Source: Diphasiastrum complanatum (lineage: Eukaryota > Streptophyta > Lycopodiopsida > Lycopodiales > Lycopodiaceae). Taken from it: a DNA stretch of 64,000 bases. The notes under the pieces were generated by a model. The model saw nothing but the letters and a program-made list of their open reading frames with translations. It did not search any database and was not told where the DNA came from. A program made the translations under genes and the position numbers. The stretch's first letter is position 1. Every line of letters starts with the position of its first letter. The stretch spans positions 58,274,236 through 58,338,235 of the forward strand of contig CM055100.1 in assembly GCA_029204225.1 (NCBI GenBank). The letters run 5' to 3'. Below are positions 1-9,399 of this stretch, piece by piece.

Positions 1-517
1 TGGTCCAGGAACTGGTTGTTACCATATCTGTCGCGGCTTGTGGTTCTGAGTGTTCCTTGCATGAACGTGAATGAGTTAAGCTCTTGGGGAACGGGCTCTA
101 ACCTGTCGGCTGAGTTGGATGGCTTGCTTGGGTGGACGTTACCTGTTTATGACTGTCCAGTCTGGCGTGGCGCGAGGTTGGCTTCCAGCGCTCGTGACGA
201 AGCTTTCAGTTGGTTAAGTCTAATGAAAGTCAGACTGCTTGCTTGGAATGGATGTTACTTGTTTGTAACGAAGCTTCGAGTTGGTTAAGTTTGATGTATG
301 TCGGGCGGCTTGCTTGGAGGGAAGTCACCCACATCGGGACCCCCGATCTGGCATGGCGCCAGGTTGGATCTCAATGTTGGTTTTCGGAACTTCAAGTTGG
401 TTAAGTCTGAGCGTTGTTGGCGAGTTAGCTGCTTGTATGTCAAGTGGGTTTGGATGACAAGAGTTGAAGACTGGGAAGCTAAGTCGTGGTTCCCGGCTCC
501 CTTTGGGATGCCTGCGC
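1..517. repeat. Unassigned repeat-like flank with degenerate internal repeats
   Basis: No reading frame here resembles a known protein. The stretch is more GC-rich than its surroundings and contains three copies of GTTGGTTAAGT (209-219, 280-290, 396-406), each preceded by an AAGCTT- or AACTTC-like box and followed by a GCTTGCTTGG- or GCTGCTTG-like box. The spacing (71 and 116 bp) is irregular, so this is a decayed tandem or transposon-internal repeat rather than a satellite. It ends exactly where a copia LTR begins. Function unknown. Confidence 0.35.
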
Positions 518-1172
518 TGTGAAAAATACAGATCCTAAGTGGATCTAAACTCCAAGATCATTGGCTTGAATGCTTGCACTCCAAACTACATAAGCTAGGA
601 ATTGGCAACACATTCTATGCTACCTAGAATGCAAAGAACTTGATCAAAAAGCATTTATCACAAATGGAAACTTCCATAAACATCAAGTGCGGCCCAAAAT
701 AGCATTATACAGTCCATAATACATCAGCCTACCACTTTTGGAAAGCACCTAAGATCATACACAATAGCTTGAAGACAATACACACAACAATGCTCTCAAT
801 GGAGGAAGAAACAATGACAATGATCTATTGATCTCAATGAAGCATACAAAAGGTTTCTCCAACCTGTTCTCCACGACTTCCCTACTATTTATGGATGAGG
901 AAGATGACTCTCTCTCCTCTCTCTAGAAGGTACTTGACCCTAGATATTCCCTATATAGGAAAAATAGCTAAAAATGGCTTATATGACCAAAATACATCAA
1001 AATGGTCTCATTTTGAAGGGTATGAAGTTTGACACTTCATCATACTGAAAAAATACAGTAAATAAAAACATTGTGGCCTGGTTCACACGTGTGAAACTCC
1101 AGAACCAAAACTATTTACAATTTTAGCCAATTTAGGCCTCAAACTAGCTAGGAAATGTTGACAATTTTCACA
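518..1172 (-). repeat. 3' LTR of copia family A
   Basis: A 655-bp LTR bounded by TG/CA in element orientation. It carries the palindrome CACACGTGTG at 1084-1093. The purine-rich tract GAAGAGGGAG (1173-1182 on the minus strand) lies directly upstream and would prime plus-strand DNA synthesis. Confidence 0.93.
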
Positions 1173-2358
1173 CTCCCTCTTCAACATTGGATGCTAGTTT
1201 CAACATAGTCTTTGAGCACATTCCAAGATTAGATCTATGCATTAAATATAGGTCCTTTCCCAATGGTTTGGTGAAGATATCAGCCACACACTCCTTTGAA
1301 GAGACATGTTGAAGCTCCACCTCTTTGGCAATGACTTGTTCTCTCACAAAATGGTGAGCAATCTCAATGTGCTTGCTCCTTGCATGAAAAACAGGATTGC
1401 TTGCCAAGCTTTGGGCTGAAAGGTTATCACAAAGTATGATTGGAGTCTTCTCTGGTTCCAGCAAGTGAAGATCCAATAACATCCTCTTGATCCAAAGAAT
1501 CTCCTTGGTGCATGTTGTTAATGCCTTGTACTCGGCTTCGGTGGAAGATAGAGAGATAGTTGGTTGCTTCTTTGATAGCCATGAGACCACTCCATCTCCA
1601 AGATAGATTGCAAAGGCACTTGTTGACTTCCTATCCATTTGATCACCTGCAAAATCTGAATCTGAAAATCCACAAAGGTTAGGTGTAGTACCTCCATACA
1701 AGATGCCAAAATCTCTAGATCCCGAGATGTATCTAAGTACTCTCTTTCCTAGCTTCCAATGAGCCTCACTAGGATCTTGCATAAATTGACTTAGTTTACC
1801 AACCACAAAGCTTAGATCAGGTCTTGTGATGGTTAACCATATAAGAGATCCTATTAGCTTTCTATAGAGAGTAATGTCCTTGAAGGATCTTTCATTACTT
1901 CTTGTAGTTAGCTTTACATTTGATTCCATAGGAGTAGAAACAACTTTACAATCTTCCATATGAAACCTTTTTAGAATAGAGTTAACATACTTTTCTTGAC
2001 ATATGAATGTAGATTTAGAAGTTCTAATAATCTCTATTCCTAAGATATAATGAAGTTTACCAAGATCTTGAATTTCAAACTCTCTTTTGAGTGCCATCTT
2101 GATTTCATCTATATCTAGATTGTTACCACCACTTAAGATAATGTCATCAACATAGATCAAAAGTAAAGTGATATCATTTTCATTCAATCTAAAGTAGAGA
2201 GAATGATCATACTCACTCATAACAAAGTTTTGAGAAAGTAAGAAGGAATTGAGCTTAGCATACCAACTCCTTGGTGCTTGCTTTAGCCCATACAAACTCT
2301 TTTGGAGATAGCACACATGATTAGGCTCAGGTTCTGTCCTAAAGCACTTAGCACTCAC
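1168..2358 (-). pseudogene. Copia pol 3' part: RT C-terminal half and RNase H, fused to leader
   Basis: An open frame of 396 codons covers the end of the copia reverse transcriptase and its RNase H. Visible motifs are SLYGLKQAPRSWY, the catalytic IYVDD box, TITRPDLSF, the RNase H segments DSDFAGD and SSTEAEYKAL, and the C-terminal SKHIEIAHHF and ADIFTKPLG blocks. The first residues (MSAKCFRTEP) are not pol. They are translated from the untranslated leader, to which an internal deletion has joined RT near position 2335. The upstream RT fingers with the first catalytic aspartate are gone, so a product would be inactive. The stop codon TGA (1168-1170) lies in the first bases of the LTR (TGTGA). 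Confidence 0.9.
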
Positions 2359-3464
2359 TTTTCTCTCAACAAATGATAGATAAAGAGATCTACGAAGATT
2401 TAGGACCCTAAAACACTTCTATCTTGAACCTAGATGGTTTCCAAGCATAGAAAGGAAGATTGAAACACATGCAACACTTTGCACACACTAAGAATGGATT
2501 ACAAAATCAAACCAACCTGAACAAACTCTTGCTTAAGCTCTCAAACTTTCCAGCAAGTGACCAAATCAAGTTATGGTGTGAAGAGTTACTTGCATTCTTA
2601 GAAAATACCCAAAACTAGGATGCCAAGATTACCTAGTAATGAACAAACTTGATCAACATATGATCAACACAATAAGATATTGATTCAACCTGTAAAACCA
2701 CATGTAAACCACACTTCTAAAAGTTTATAAACTCCAGCAAGTGATAAATACAAGATTTAGAGGTGAATGAATGAGCACACTTAGTGAATCACAAGACTAG
2801 CTTCACTATCTTGTCAAATCTTGGTGTTTAGATGTAGATCTAAGATCACTTCACATGAGAATGTTCCTCAACCTGTTAAGAACCTGAAAACACACTTGCA
2901 TAATGGTTAACACCTTCCAGCAAATGCTCCAATCAAATTACATAAGGAGAGTTACTTACATGCTCAACAAAGTACACCAAAATTTATGCCAAAATTGATG
3001 ACAATCTTTACAATATGCTCTTCACAATGGAGCTTGCAATATGTTCACCCAAAAAAGGGGATCTTTCATCCAAATGGGAGCTTTGCTCAGCCTTTAGGAG
3101 AATTACAACTCACTCAAAAGAGCATTTGTCATCCACTTAAGGAGAAGTTTCATCCACTTAAGGAGAGTGTTCATCCAAGAATGGAGATTGTCAACAATAG
3201 GATTGAAAAGAACATTGTTAGTATTGAATATGCACAAGCCTCGCAATAACAAATGATTAGGTGTTATGATCTGATCCAAAATAGTTTCTTTTCAGCCTCT
3301 GATCTTCAATAGACCTGAAATATGCTTTTGATCCACAAGTTCAACTCACAAAACAAAGGTTAGTAAGATTTGATCAACAAAGCAATGCAAAATCATGCTA
3401 GAACTTGATCAAACATCCAAATATCACCAAAAATGGAATACTTACTGTAAATAGAAGCCAACCA
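2346..3464 (-). other. Untranslated leader of copia family A
   Basis: This stretch between the primer-binding site and the deletion junction matches, in inverse orientation, the leader at about 61848-62980 of the second family A copy, with only scattered differences. Short frames inside it (for example 2986-3249) are present on opposite strands of the element in the two copies and have no protein signature, so I treat it as non-coding. It ends at ACAGAACCT, where the deletion joins it to RT. Confidence 0.8.
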
Positions 3465-3476
3465 GCTCTGATACCA
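3465..3476 (-). promoter_or_regulatory. Primer-binding site (initiator tRNA-Met type)
   Basis: Read on the minus strand, TGGTATCAGAGC directly follows the LTR end. It is complementary to the 3' end of plant initiator tRNA-Met, the usual primer for plant copia elements. Confidence 0.92.
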
Positions 3477-4131
3477 TGTGAAAAATACAGATCCTAAGTG
3501 GATCTAAACTCCAAGATCATTGGCTTGAATGCTTGCACTCCAAACTACATAAGCTAGGAATTGGCAACACATTCTATGCTACCTAGAATGCAAAGAACTT
3601 GATCAAAAAGCATTTATCACAAATGGAAACTTCCATAAACATCAAGTGCGGCCCAAAATAGCATTATACAGTCCATAATACATCAGCCTACCACTTTTGG
3701 AAAGCACCTAAGATCATACACAATAGCTTGAAGACAATACACACAACAATGCTCTCAATGGAGGAAGAAACAATGACAATGATCTATTGATCTCAATGAA
3801 GCATACAAAAGGTTTCTCCAACCTGTTCTCCACGACTTCCCTACTATTTATGGATGAGGAAGATGACTCTCTCTCCTCTCTCTAGAAGGTACTTGACCCT
3901 AGATATTCCCTATATAGGAAAAATAGCTAAAAATGGCTTATATGACCAAAATACATCAAAATGGTCTCATTTTGAAGGGTATGAAGTTTGACACTTCATC
4001 ATACTGAAAAAATACAGTAAATAAAAACATTGTGGCCTGGTTCACACGTGTGAAACTCCAGAACCAAAACTATTTACAATTTTAGCCAATTTAGGCCTCA
4101 AACTAGCTAGGAAATGTTGACAATTTTCACA
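3477..4131 (-). repeat. 5' LTR of copia family A
   Basis: A 655-bp LTR matching 518-1172; I see no mismatch by eye. The CACACGTGTG palindrome is at 4043-4052. In element orientation this LTR would carry the promoter. Confidence 0.93.
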
Positions 4132-4395
4132 GCGCTACAGAGTGTCAAAAATGGTGAACTCCTGCAACTTTGTCTCAGCATGAACAAGACACGAAGGTCG
4201 AACGAGATTGACTGCTAGAATAAAATATGTTCTGTGATGCGTAGTCGAGTGTCTGGGATCCCGTAAGAGCTTCCGCACGAAAAGAAAATTCAAAGACAGA
4301 AAGTTGTTCGTGAATTTGAAGAGAGGACAAACACGAAACAAAGAAAAAAACTTCCGTGACAATCTAGATTAATGTGCGTTTCATATATTGTGGAA
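4132..4395 (+). mobile_element. Copia leader fragment, family H
   Basis: The segment with GCTAGAATAAAAT, TTCTGTGATGCGTAGTCGAG and TGTCTGGGAT (about 4211-4270) is collinear with 9019-9130, which runs into a recognisable copia gag start. It is therefore an old leader or LTR fragment of the same family, with a degenerate gag start near 4350-4385. The family A insertion at 518-4131 lies at its left edge. Confidence 0.5.
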
Positions 4396-5364
4396 GAAGA
4401 ATATGGAAATCCATACTTGCAACCTACTTTTTTGTTTTGTGACAAATATAAAGCGCACGACTTTCTACAAAAATGTATTTGTTTTCATTGCACAAGCTGA
4501 TAGAGTTCTTTTCTATGAGTCTCAATCGGTTCTATGAATTTTTTTGAAGTTTCATCAAATATAGTTGGTACACATGCCACTATCTCATTAGCTATTTGAT
4601 CTACTTCATTTTCACTTATCCAAAACAGAGTCTCGATTTTGAAACTCATACCTAATCACGTAATGTTGGACATTTCCAAGAAGTGGTTTGGATGATAGTA
4701 AATATTTTTTCATAAATTGGTCTAACCTTGCCACAAACAACATTGAACATTCTACTGGACAATTTCTCCAATCATAGTCATTGTTAAGATTTTCTACCAA
4801 ATTTTCAATGTGCTAGATTTCATTCCATCACATATTGGCTGTTTCATCAGATGTCAAGGTTAGAAAAAAAATGTGGTAGTCCCCAACATGCCACAATCAT
4901 TGAAGTTTCGTCGATGCCAAGATGGAGTTCTAGGTATGTTCAGTCCAAGATTATATTTTAAGACATGTTTGAAGATGTCTTGCTCATTTGATTTTTGATT
5001 TTTCGACATGTATTCAATAATGTCTTTTTCTAGAATATCTTGAAAATTTGCACACATCCACATGAAAATGCTCAAACATGAGATAGAACATGTGAATTAA
5101 ACTTGAACAACACTTCCTTGCTACTCTTTTGACCTTACTTGAGTCTTCAATAAGGTACAAAAATAGATTTATAACATCTTTTCCAATTACCTCTCCTTTG
5201 ATGCTCTTGACTAGCTCCAAATTGCCAACTTCCCTTTTGACTAGTTGAAGCCCTTTGAGATCAACCTCTTGATCTTCAACTTGACCATCAAAGTCATTGA
5301 ACAAACTTTGTTTTCCATATCCATTACTTGATTTTACAGCAAGATAACATCCATCCACATGCAT
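4385..5364 (-). pseudogene. Helitron Rep (Helitron_like_N) remnant
   Basis: Minus-strand frames, broken by several shifts and stops, follow the order of the Helitron replication-initiator N-terminal domain. First comes a segment with IPRTPSWHRRNF and LGTTTFF (about 4860-4960), which fits the family pattern of a TP.W stretch followed by LG-PTFF. Next is VARLDQFMKKYL and IRYEFQNRDS (about 4625-4740), equivalent to the family's RVEFQ-RGSPH motif with the PHxH part lost. Then comes HFCRKSCALYL...GCKYGFPY (about 4400-4480), matching the C...C..GFP zinc-like block. The His-rich nicking motif and helicase are absent. The upstream part (5014-5364) is open but I cannot assign it. Old, non-functional Helitron fragment. 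Confidence 0.65.
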
Positions 5365-5436
5365 AGCTCCATGTACACAAGAATCTTGACTTCCCTTTGA
5401 ATCTGGTAATTCTCGTTCATCTTCTGTTTGTTTTAC

Positions 5437-6262
5437 TTATGTTGTCGTTGGTAGCTCATAATAGTTTTTGAAAATTTCATAGCCGACTAGATCACTGTCT
5501 GCTATGTATTTTGACTCATTGAATTTAACAACTTGAACAACTTTTATTTTGCCAGTTTCGGGTACATAGACACGATAATATGATGAATGTAACTCAAATC
5601 CTACCAAAAAACCTTGTTCTATCTTTTCATCAAGTTTCTTTCTCAACTTTTCTGGTATGTGCATGTAAACTGCGCATCCGAATGTCCGAACATGTGTTAG
5701 ATTTGGCTTCGACTTCCACCATATCTCATGAGGAGTTTTATCCGGTATTCGAGATTTCAGAATACGATTTTGAAGATAATTCGATGTAGCCACTGCTTCT
5801 GTCCACAACTGTTTTGGTGCCTTCGCATGAGCCATCATACACCTCCAGCTTTCATAAGTGTACAATTTTTTCGTTCAGCTATTCCATTGTGTTGAGGTGT
5901 TTATGATGCAGTCTTTGTATGCATAATAACTCGTTGGAAATGTACGCACCTCCACGATCTGTGCGAATCTGCTTCAACTTTTTGCATGCCCAATTTGTAT
6001 ACTCAATGAATTTCTCGAAAGCTTAAGATTTAGTATGAATAAAGTATACTACAACGAACTTGCTGAAGTCATCAATAAACATAATGAAGTACTTTGCATC
6101 AACCAAGACAATACTCCTGAATGGTCCACAAATATCTGAATGCACAATTTCAAGTACCGTAGTTGCTTTATAAACATCCTTACTGAAAGGTGTTCTAGTC
6201 ATCTTGCCTTTAAGTTTAAACCCTCTGGGCCATCTAGGGATGGTAGATTCACCTTATTCTAT
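5437..6262 (-). pseudogene. Copia integrase remnant
   Basis: Read on the minus strand this is a copia integrase from just before its first catalytic aspartate to the C-terminal domain. Motifs: VHSDICGPF (first D), FIDDFSKFVV, IRTDRGGAYIS (second D region), then after frame disruptions near 5866-5945 the C-terminal segments DKTPHEIWW, FGCAVYMHIP and ADSDLVGYEI (open frame 5437-5865). The glutamate region between them is scrambled by stops. No LTR, gag or RT is attached. The same subfamily is represented at 30757-31284 (shared LVGYEI ending). It abuts the Penelope-like remnant at about 6260-6330. Confidence 0.8.
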
Positions 6263-6329
6263 CTTTCCATCGATGACTTCATTGCCAATGCAAAATCGTA
6301 TCAGCTCTAAAGATACTCTTGGATGTATT

Positions 6330-7740
6330 CGCCTTAAGGCTTGCACCTTCCATGAGAAAAGGTGACAGCATACCAAGAGTTCCTATGAGAAATTTGGCAA
6401 GTTTGGTAAAGCAGCAATCATGAGCATTGGTAATCTATCTGAAAGAGTCTTTGTGGGCTTTAAAAGTGCAGAGAAGATAAGGTAGAGAATTATTGCCTAG
6501 GAAAATTTCTGGTAGAGTGTTCGTAGAAATGTTCGTTATATATGACAAGGAATCCTCCACATGATTAGATTGATCGTTAGGAAAAGGAGTAAAATCTAGA
6601 CTGTTAAGTCGTTTTATGGCCAAATTGTGTACAAAGAATTTACACATGAAATAGGGATTATGATGTGCTTTATCAATTCCATTAACATATAGAGAGTTTG
6701 TAAGCCAAAGTAGCTTGTCCTTTGCAATCTTATTTTTGGAAAGAGATTCAGTATTTTCATAAAGCCATTTACCCTTTCTAATATGACGTAAAGTGATTCT
6801 ATTACAAAACGTAGCATGTTCCTTTTTTGTATTATTGTCTAAAGAATCATAAGAAGGTAGGAAGTCCATAAGTTTAAACCATCCATCATAAAGCTCTAAA
6901 GTCACTTCGTTCACATTAGCTTGTCTTAAAGTTATATGATTTAGGCCTTTTTCTAACGATTTTTGTAAGAGAGAACTCTTAATATTCTTACAGTCTGTGC
7001 AAACGACATGGCCAAATTTTTTAGAGATAAAGTTCTTGAAACGGTTAAAAGAGTAACATTGACAAGGACGAATGTTATCTATATTAAAATGGCAAAAAAT
7101 ATCATAAGAAAAATACCATTCACATTTAACACTTGGTAGATAAGTCTAGCTGAACGTAATATCATAAAAGAGTTCGTCAACAGTAACAAAAATCCTGCGT
7201 AAAATGTGAGCGTAAATATGCTTCACATGGATAAACTCAAGTACTCTATTTCGGTAACATAAATGTACAAAAAGTCTCCCTGAATGGCTACTAGTGAAAA
7301 ACTGGAGACGTCCGGTTGTTGAAATGCTGATTTGTCTGCTAACACTGTCTTCTTCATCCTACACACCGATTAGGATCTGTAAAAATTCAGCCTTTTGATT
7401 GGAAAGTCCTCTTTGTTTTCACTGCTTTGTCTTTCCTTTGCTTTGTAATCTGAGACACGCTTCTTTTTTCCCAATCCTGAACTTGAATTGACTGAGTTTG
7501 GATTATTCAAATTAAAAGAGCCCATCCTTTTGTTTGAGTTCTGGAAGTACTTGTCTTGGAGGGTAGAAAAATTGGGACATTTTAAGAGGCATTCTATCTC
7601 TCAAATATTCTCAACATCTCCTAAAGGTGCAGGTAATTTGGCAGAGGAGTCCTTAGCAAGTTCAATAGAGGCATCAATCATGTGTTGGCGGATAAAGAGA
7701 AAAGTAATATGAGATTTTACCACATCTTGTGGGGTCAAAG
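6330..7740 (-). pseudogene. Divergent reverse-transcriptase remnant, Penelope-like
   Basis: Minus-strand frames with few interruptions give about 450 residues of one protein. The longest open piece is 6435-6914 (159 codons), ending with YLLCTFKAHKDSFR. The next codon is TAG where TGG would give the family-like FRWITNA, followed by CCFTKLAKFLIGTL. This resembles the K-H-K...R.I......LAK.L block between fingers and palm in Penelope-like and related RTs. Upstream lie a Cys-containing segment (CQCYSFNRFKNF) and GHVVCTDCKNIKSSLL (about 6950-7060), then a serine/lysine-rich linker (about 7430-7560). The palm with the catalytic aspartates is missing, cut by the copia fragment. Assignment rests on pattern memory, so Penelope-like is a best guess. 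Confidence 0.45.
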
Positions 7741-8640
7741 ATCTCTCGTAGTATAGCCCTTACGCCTGTCAACAAAGGTTAGATCACTAGATAGGTGCCT
7801 AACTATGCATAGATGCTATTTTTAGTTAATTTTCTACTTTCTCCCTTAACTCTACTCACCACTATACTACTCCTCTTTAACTCTACTCCTCTACACTAAC
7901 ATTCATCATAGTTTGGTTGAAGGGAAGGAATGGAGAAGAAGAGATTGAGAAGAGAAGAGAAAGAGAGAGAAAGAGAGTGAGGGTGGCGGTTAGCTCAAAT
8001 GCTCCTTATGCTTGCTAATGGAAAAAATTCACTATGGCAAACAATAAACATGGAAATAGAAAGCAATAGGAAGCACAACCAAGAGCAATAGCAAGTAGTG
8101 AATAGCAAATGATGATGCTTCTCTTCCAAAAATGGTAGAGTTTTCTCCTTCTCATTAAGCATGAAAATAGTGTACAAATGGTGTCTTTTTATAAAATGGG
8201 GAAGGGCCTTGCCCCTCAATCTTATTGGCTAATATTCACAATGATTCTAACCATTCATCTTGGACCCAACTTGATCCAAGGGTCCACAAAAAGTAACAAA
8301 AAGTACATTAGAAATCACAAGATTCATGTGAGTCCCAATTTGGACCCAACTCTAAAAAGTGATCTCTAAGTTTAAAAATGACATTGGGCCTCTAGTTTTA
8401 TTTTAATTACAAGGCCCAAGTCAAGTTTATTTTATTTACAACTTCAATTGCGTCTTTGACTCGAAGCACAAATAACTCGCAAATCATTCGCGAATCGCAA
8501 ACACACCTCCAGGACCGTAAACCGCAAAAGGGACGCAAAACGAAAACTACAAAAAAAAACGAAAAGAACAAAACATACGAGAGATTACAAATCAAACGAA
8601 GAAAAATCTTTCGCGCTGCCAGCTAGCAACTCAACGGGCT
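7741..8640. other. Unassigned spacer with GA-rich tract
   Basis: I see no supported gene. A purine-rich tract of about 60 bp (GAAGGGAAGGAATGG... to AGAGAGAAAGAGAGTGAG, about 7919-7980) follows a CT-rich one (about 7840-7900). Short frames on both strands have no recognisable motif. The stretch may include unrecognised LTR sequence. Confidence 0.4.
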
Positions 8641-9240
8641 TCACGCCCAGCTGAAACGAGTAGCAACGACGGAGACTAACTAACTAGTTGATTAGCGTTA
8701 ACTAGTCTTGTGATTCGACATTTTAGCTATCTTGTAAAAACTCCACATAGTGGAGGTATAAACAATCCTCTCTAGATCATAACTATATAGATGAGAATAT
8801 TGAGATCCGTAAGAGAGAGAGAGAGACGTAGCGAATAGAGTAAGAAAGTAAAGACACCATAGCTGTGCATGAAAGTCTGCCAACGAGCAGAACACAGCGT
8901 AAGAGCAGAGTGTCAATTCGCCAACGAGCGAGACACTGACGATCTCACTTCAAAACCGAACTGACAATATAGTTGCTCTATTTTCATGTATCTCTTTGTC
9001 TTGTGCTGTGTGTCTTGATTGCTAGAATAAAATTTGTTCTGTGATGCGTAGTCGAGTGTCTGGGATTCTGTAAGGGCTTTCACACGAAAAGAAAATTCAA
9101 AAGAAAGAAAATTGTTCGTGAAAAGAGAAGGAGAAGACGAGCACAAAATGTTCTGGCCTTCTCCGACAACTATGCAATGTGGAAATTCAAAATGAAAAAG
9201 ATTATGCTACACAGTAACACAGACAGAAAACACTCTCCAC
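8641..9240 (+). mobile_element. Copia family H LTR/leader with gag start, truncated
   Basis: The leader shares GCTAGAATAAAATTTGTTC and GTGATGCGTAGTCGAG with 4211-4270. It runs into ACAACTATGCAATGTGGAAA (about 9165), which encodes NYAMWKFKMKKIML, the canonical start of copia Gag (N-Y-x-x-W-K-x-x-M). The frame is lost after about 20 residues near 9230. An exact LTR boundary cannot be fixed because no second LTR is present. A GA run (8812-8826) sits inside. Confidence 0.5.
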
Positions 9241-9399
9241 AACAAGCTCACGTAGCAACTATATTTCTCAAAATGAAATTACACTGTACATATAGTTGTT
9301 CACTTAGGCAACCCATGCCTGACCCAGGTTGCCGTTGGCGGGACGCGTGTCCCGTCGACTTGCCTCATGGCGAGGCCAACTGATCCTTATCAACTGATA

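Larger units (their letters stand above)
518..4131 (-). mobile_element. Ty1/copia family A, internally deleted copy with both LTRs
   Basis: Two 655-bp direct repeats (518-1172 and 3477-4131) read as identical by eye and bound a minus-strand element. In element orientation the LTR begins TGTGAAAATTG and ends TTTTTCACA. GCGC/GCGCT flanks both ends (514-518 and 4132-4136), consistent with a short target duplication whose edge is ambiguous by one base. Inside, only the untranslated leader and the last part of pol remain; gag, protease, integrase and most of RT are missing. The second copy at 61181 shares the LTR and leader and shows what was lost. The matching LTRs argue for a recent insertion. 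It cannot move without trans-acting enzymes. Confidence 0.93.

Noticed and set aside
1-522. Three overlapping 64-90 codon frames
   Set aside because: They overlap in different phases, run over the degenerate repeat and into the LTR, and have no motif.
2986-3249. 87-codon frame, matched by a minus-strand frame at 62000-62326
   Set aside because: Both are the same leader sequence of family A. The frame is antisense to the element in both copies and has no motif. Conservation is explained by the recent common origin of the copies.
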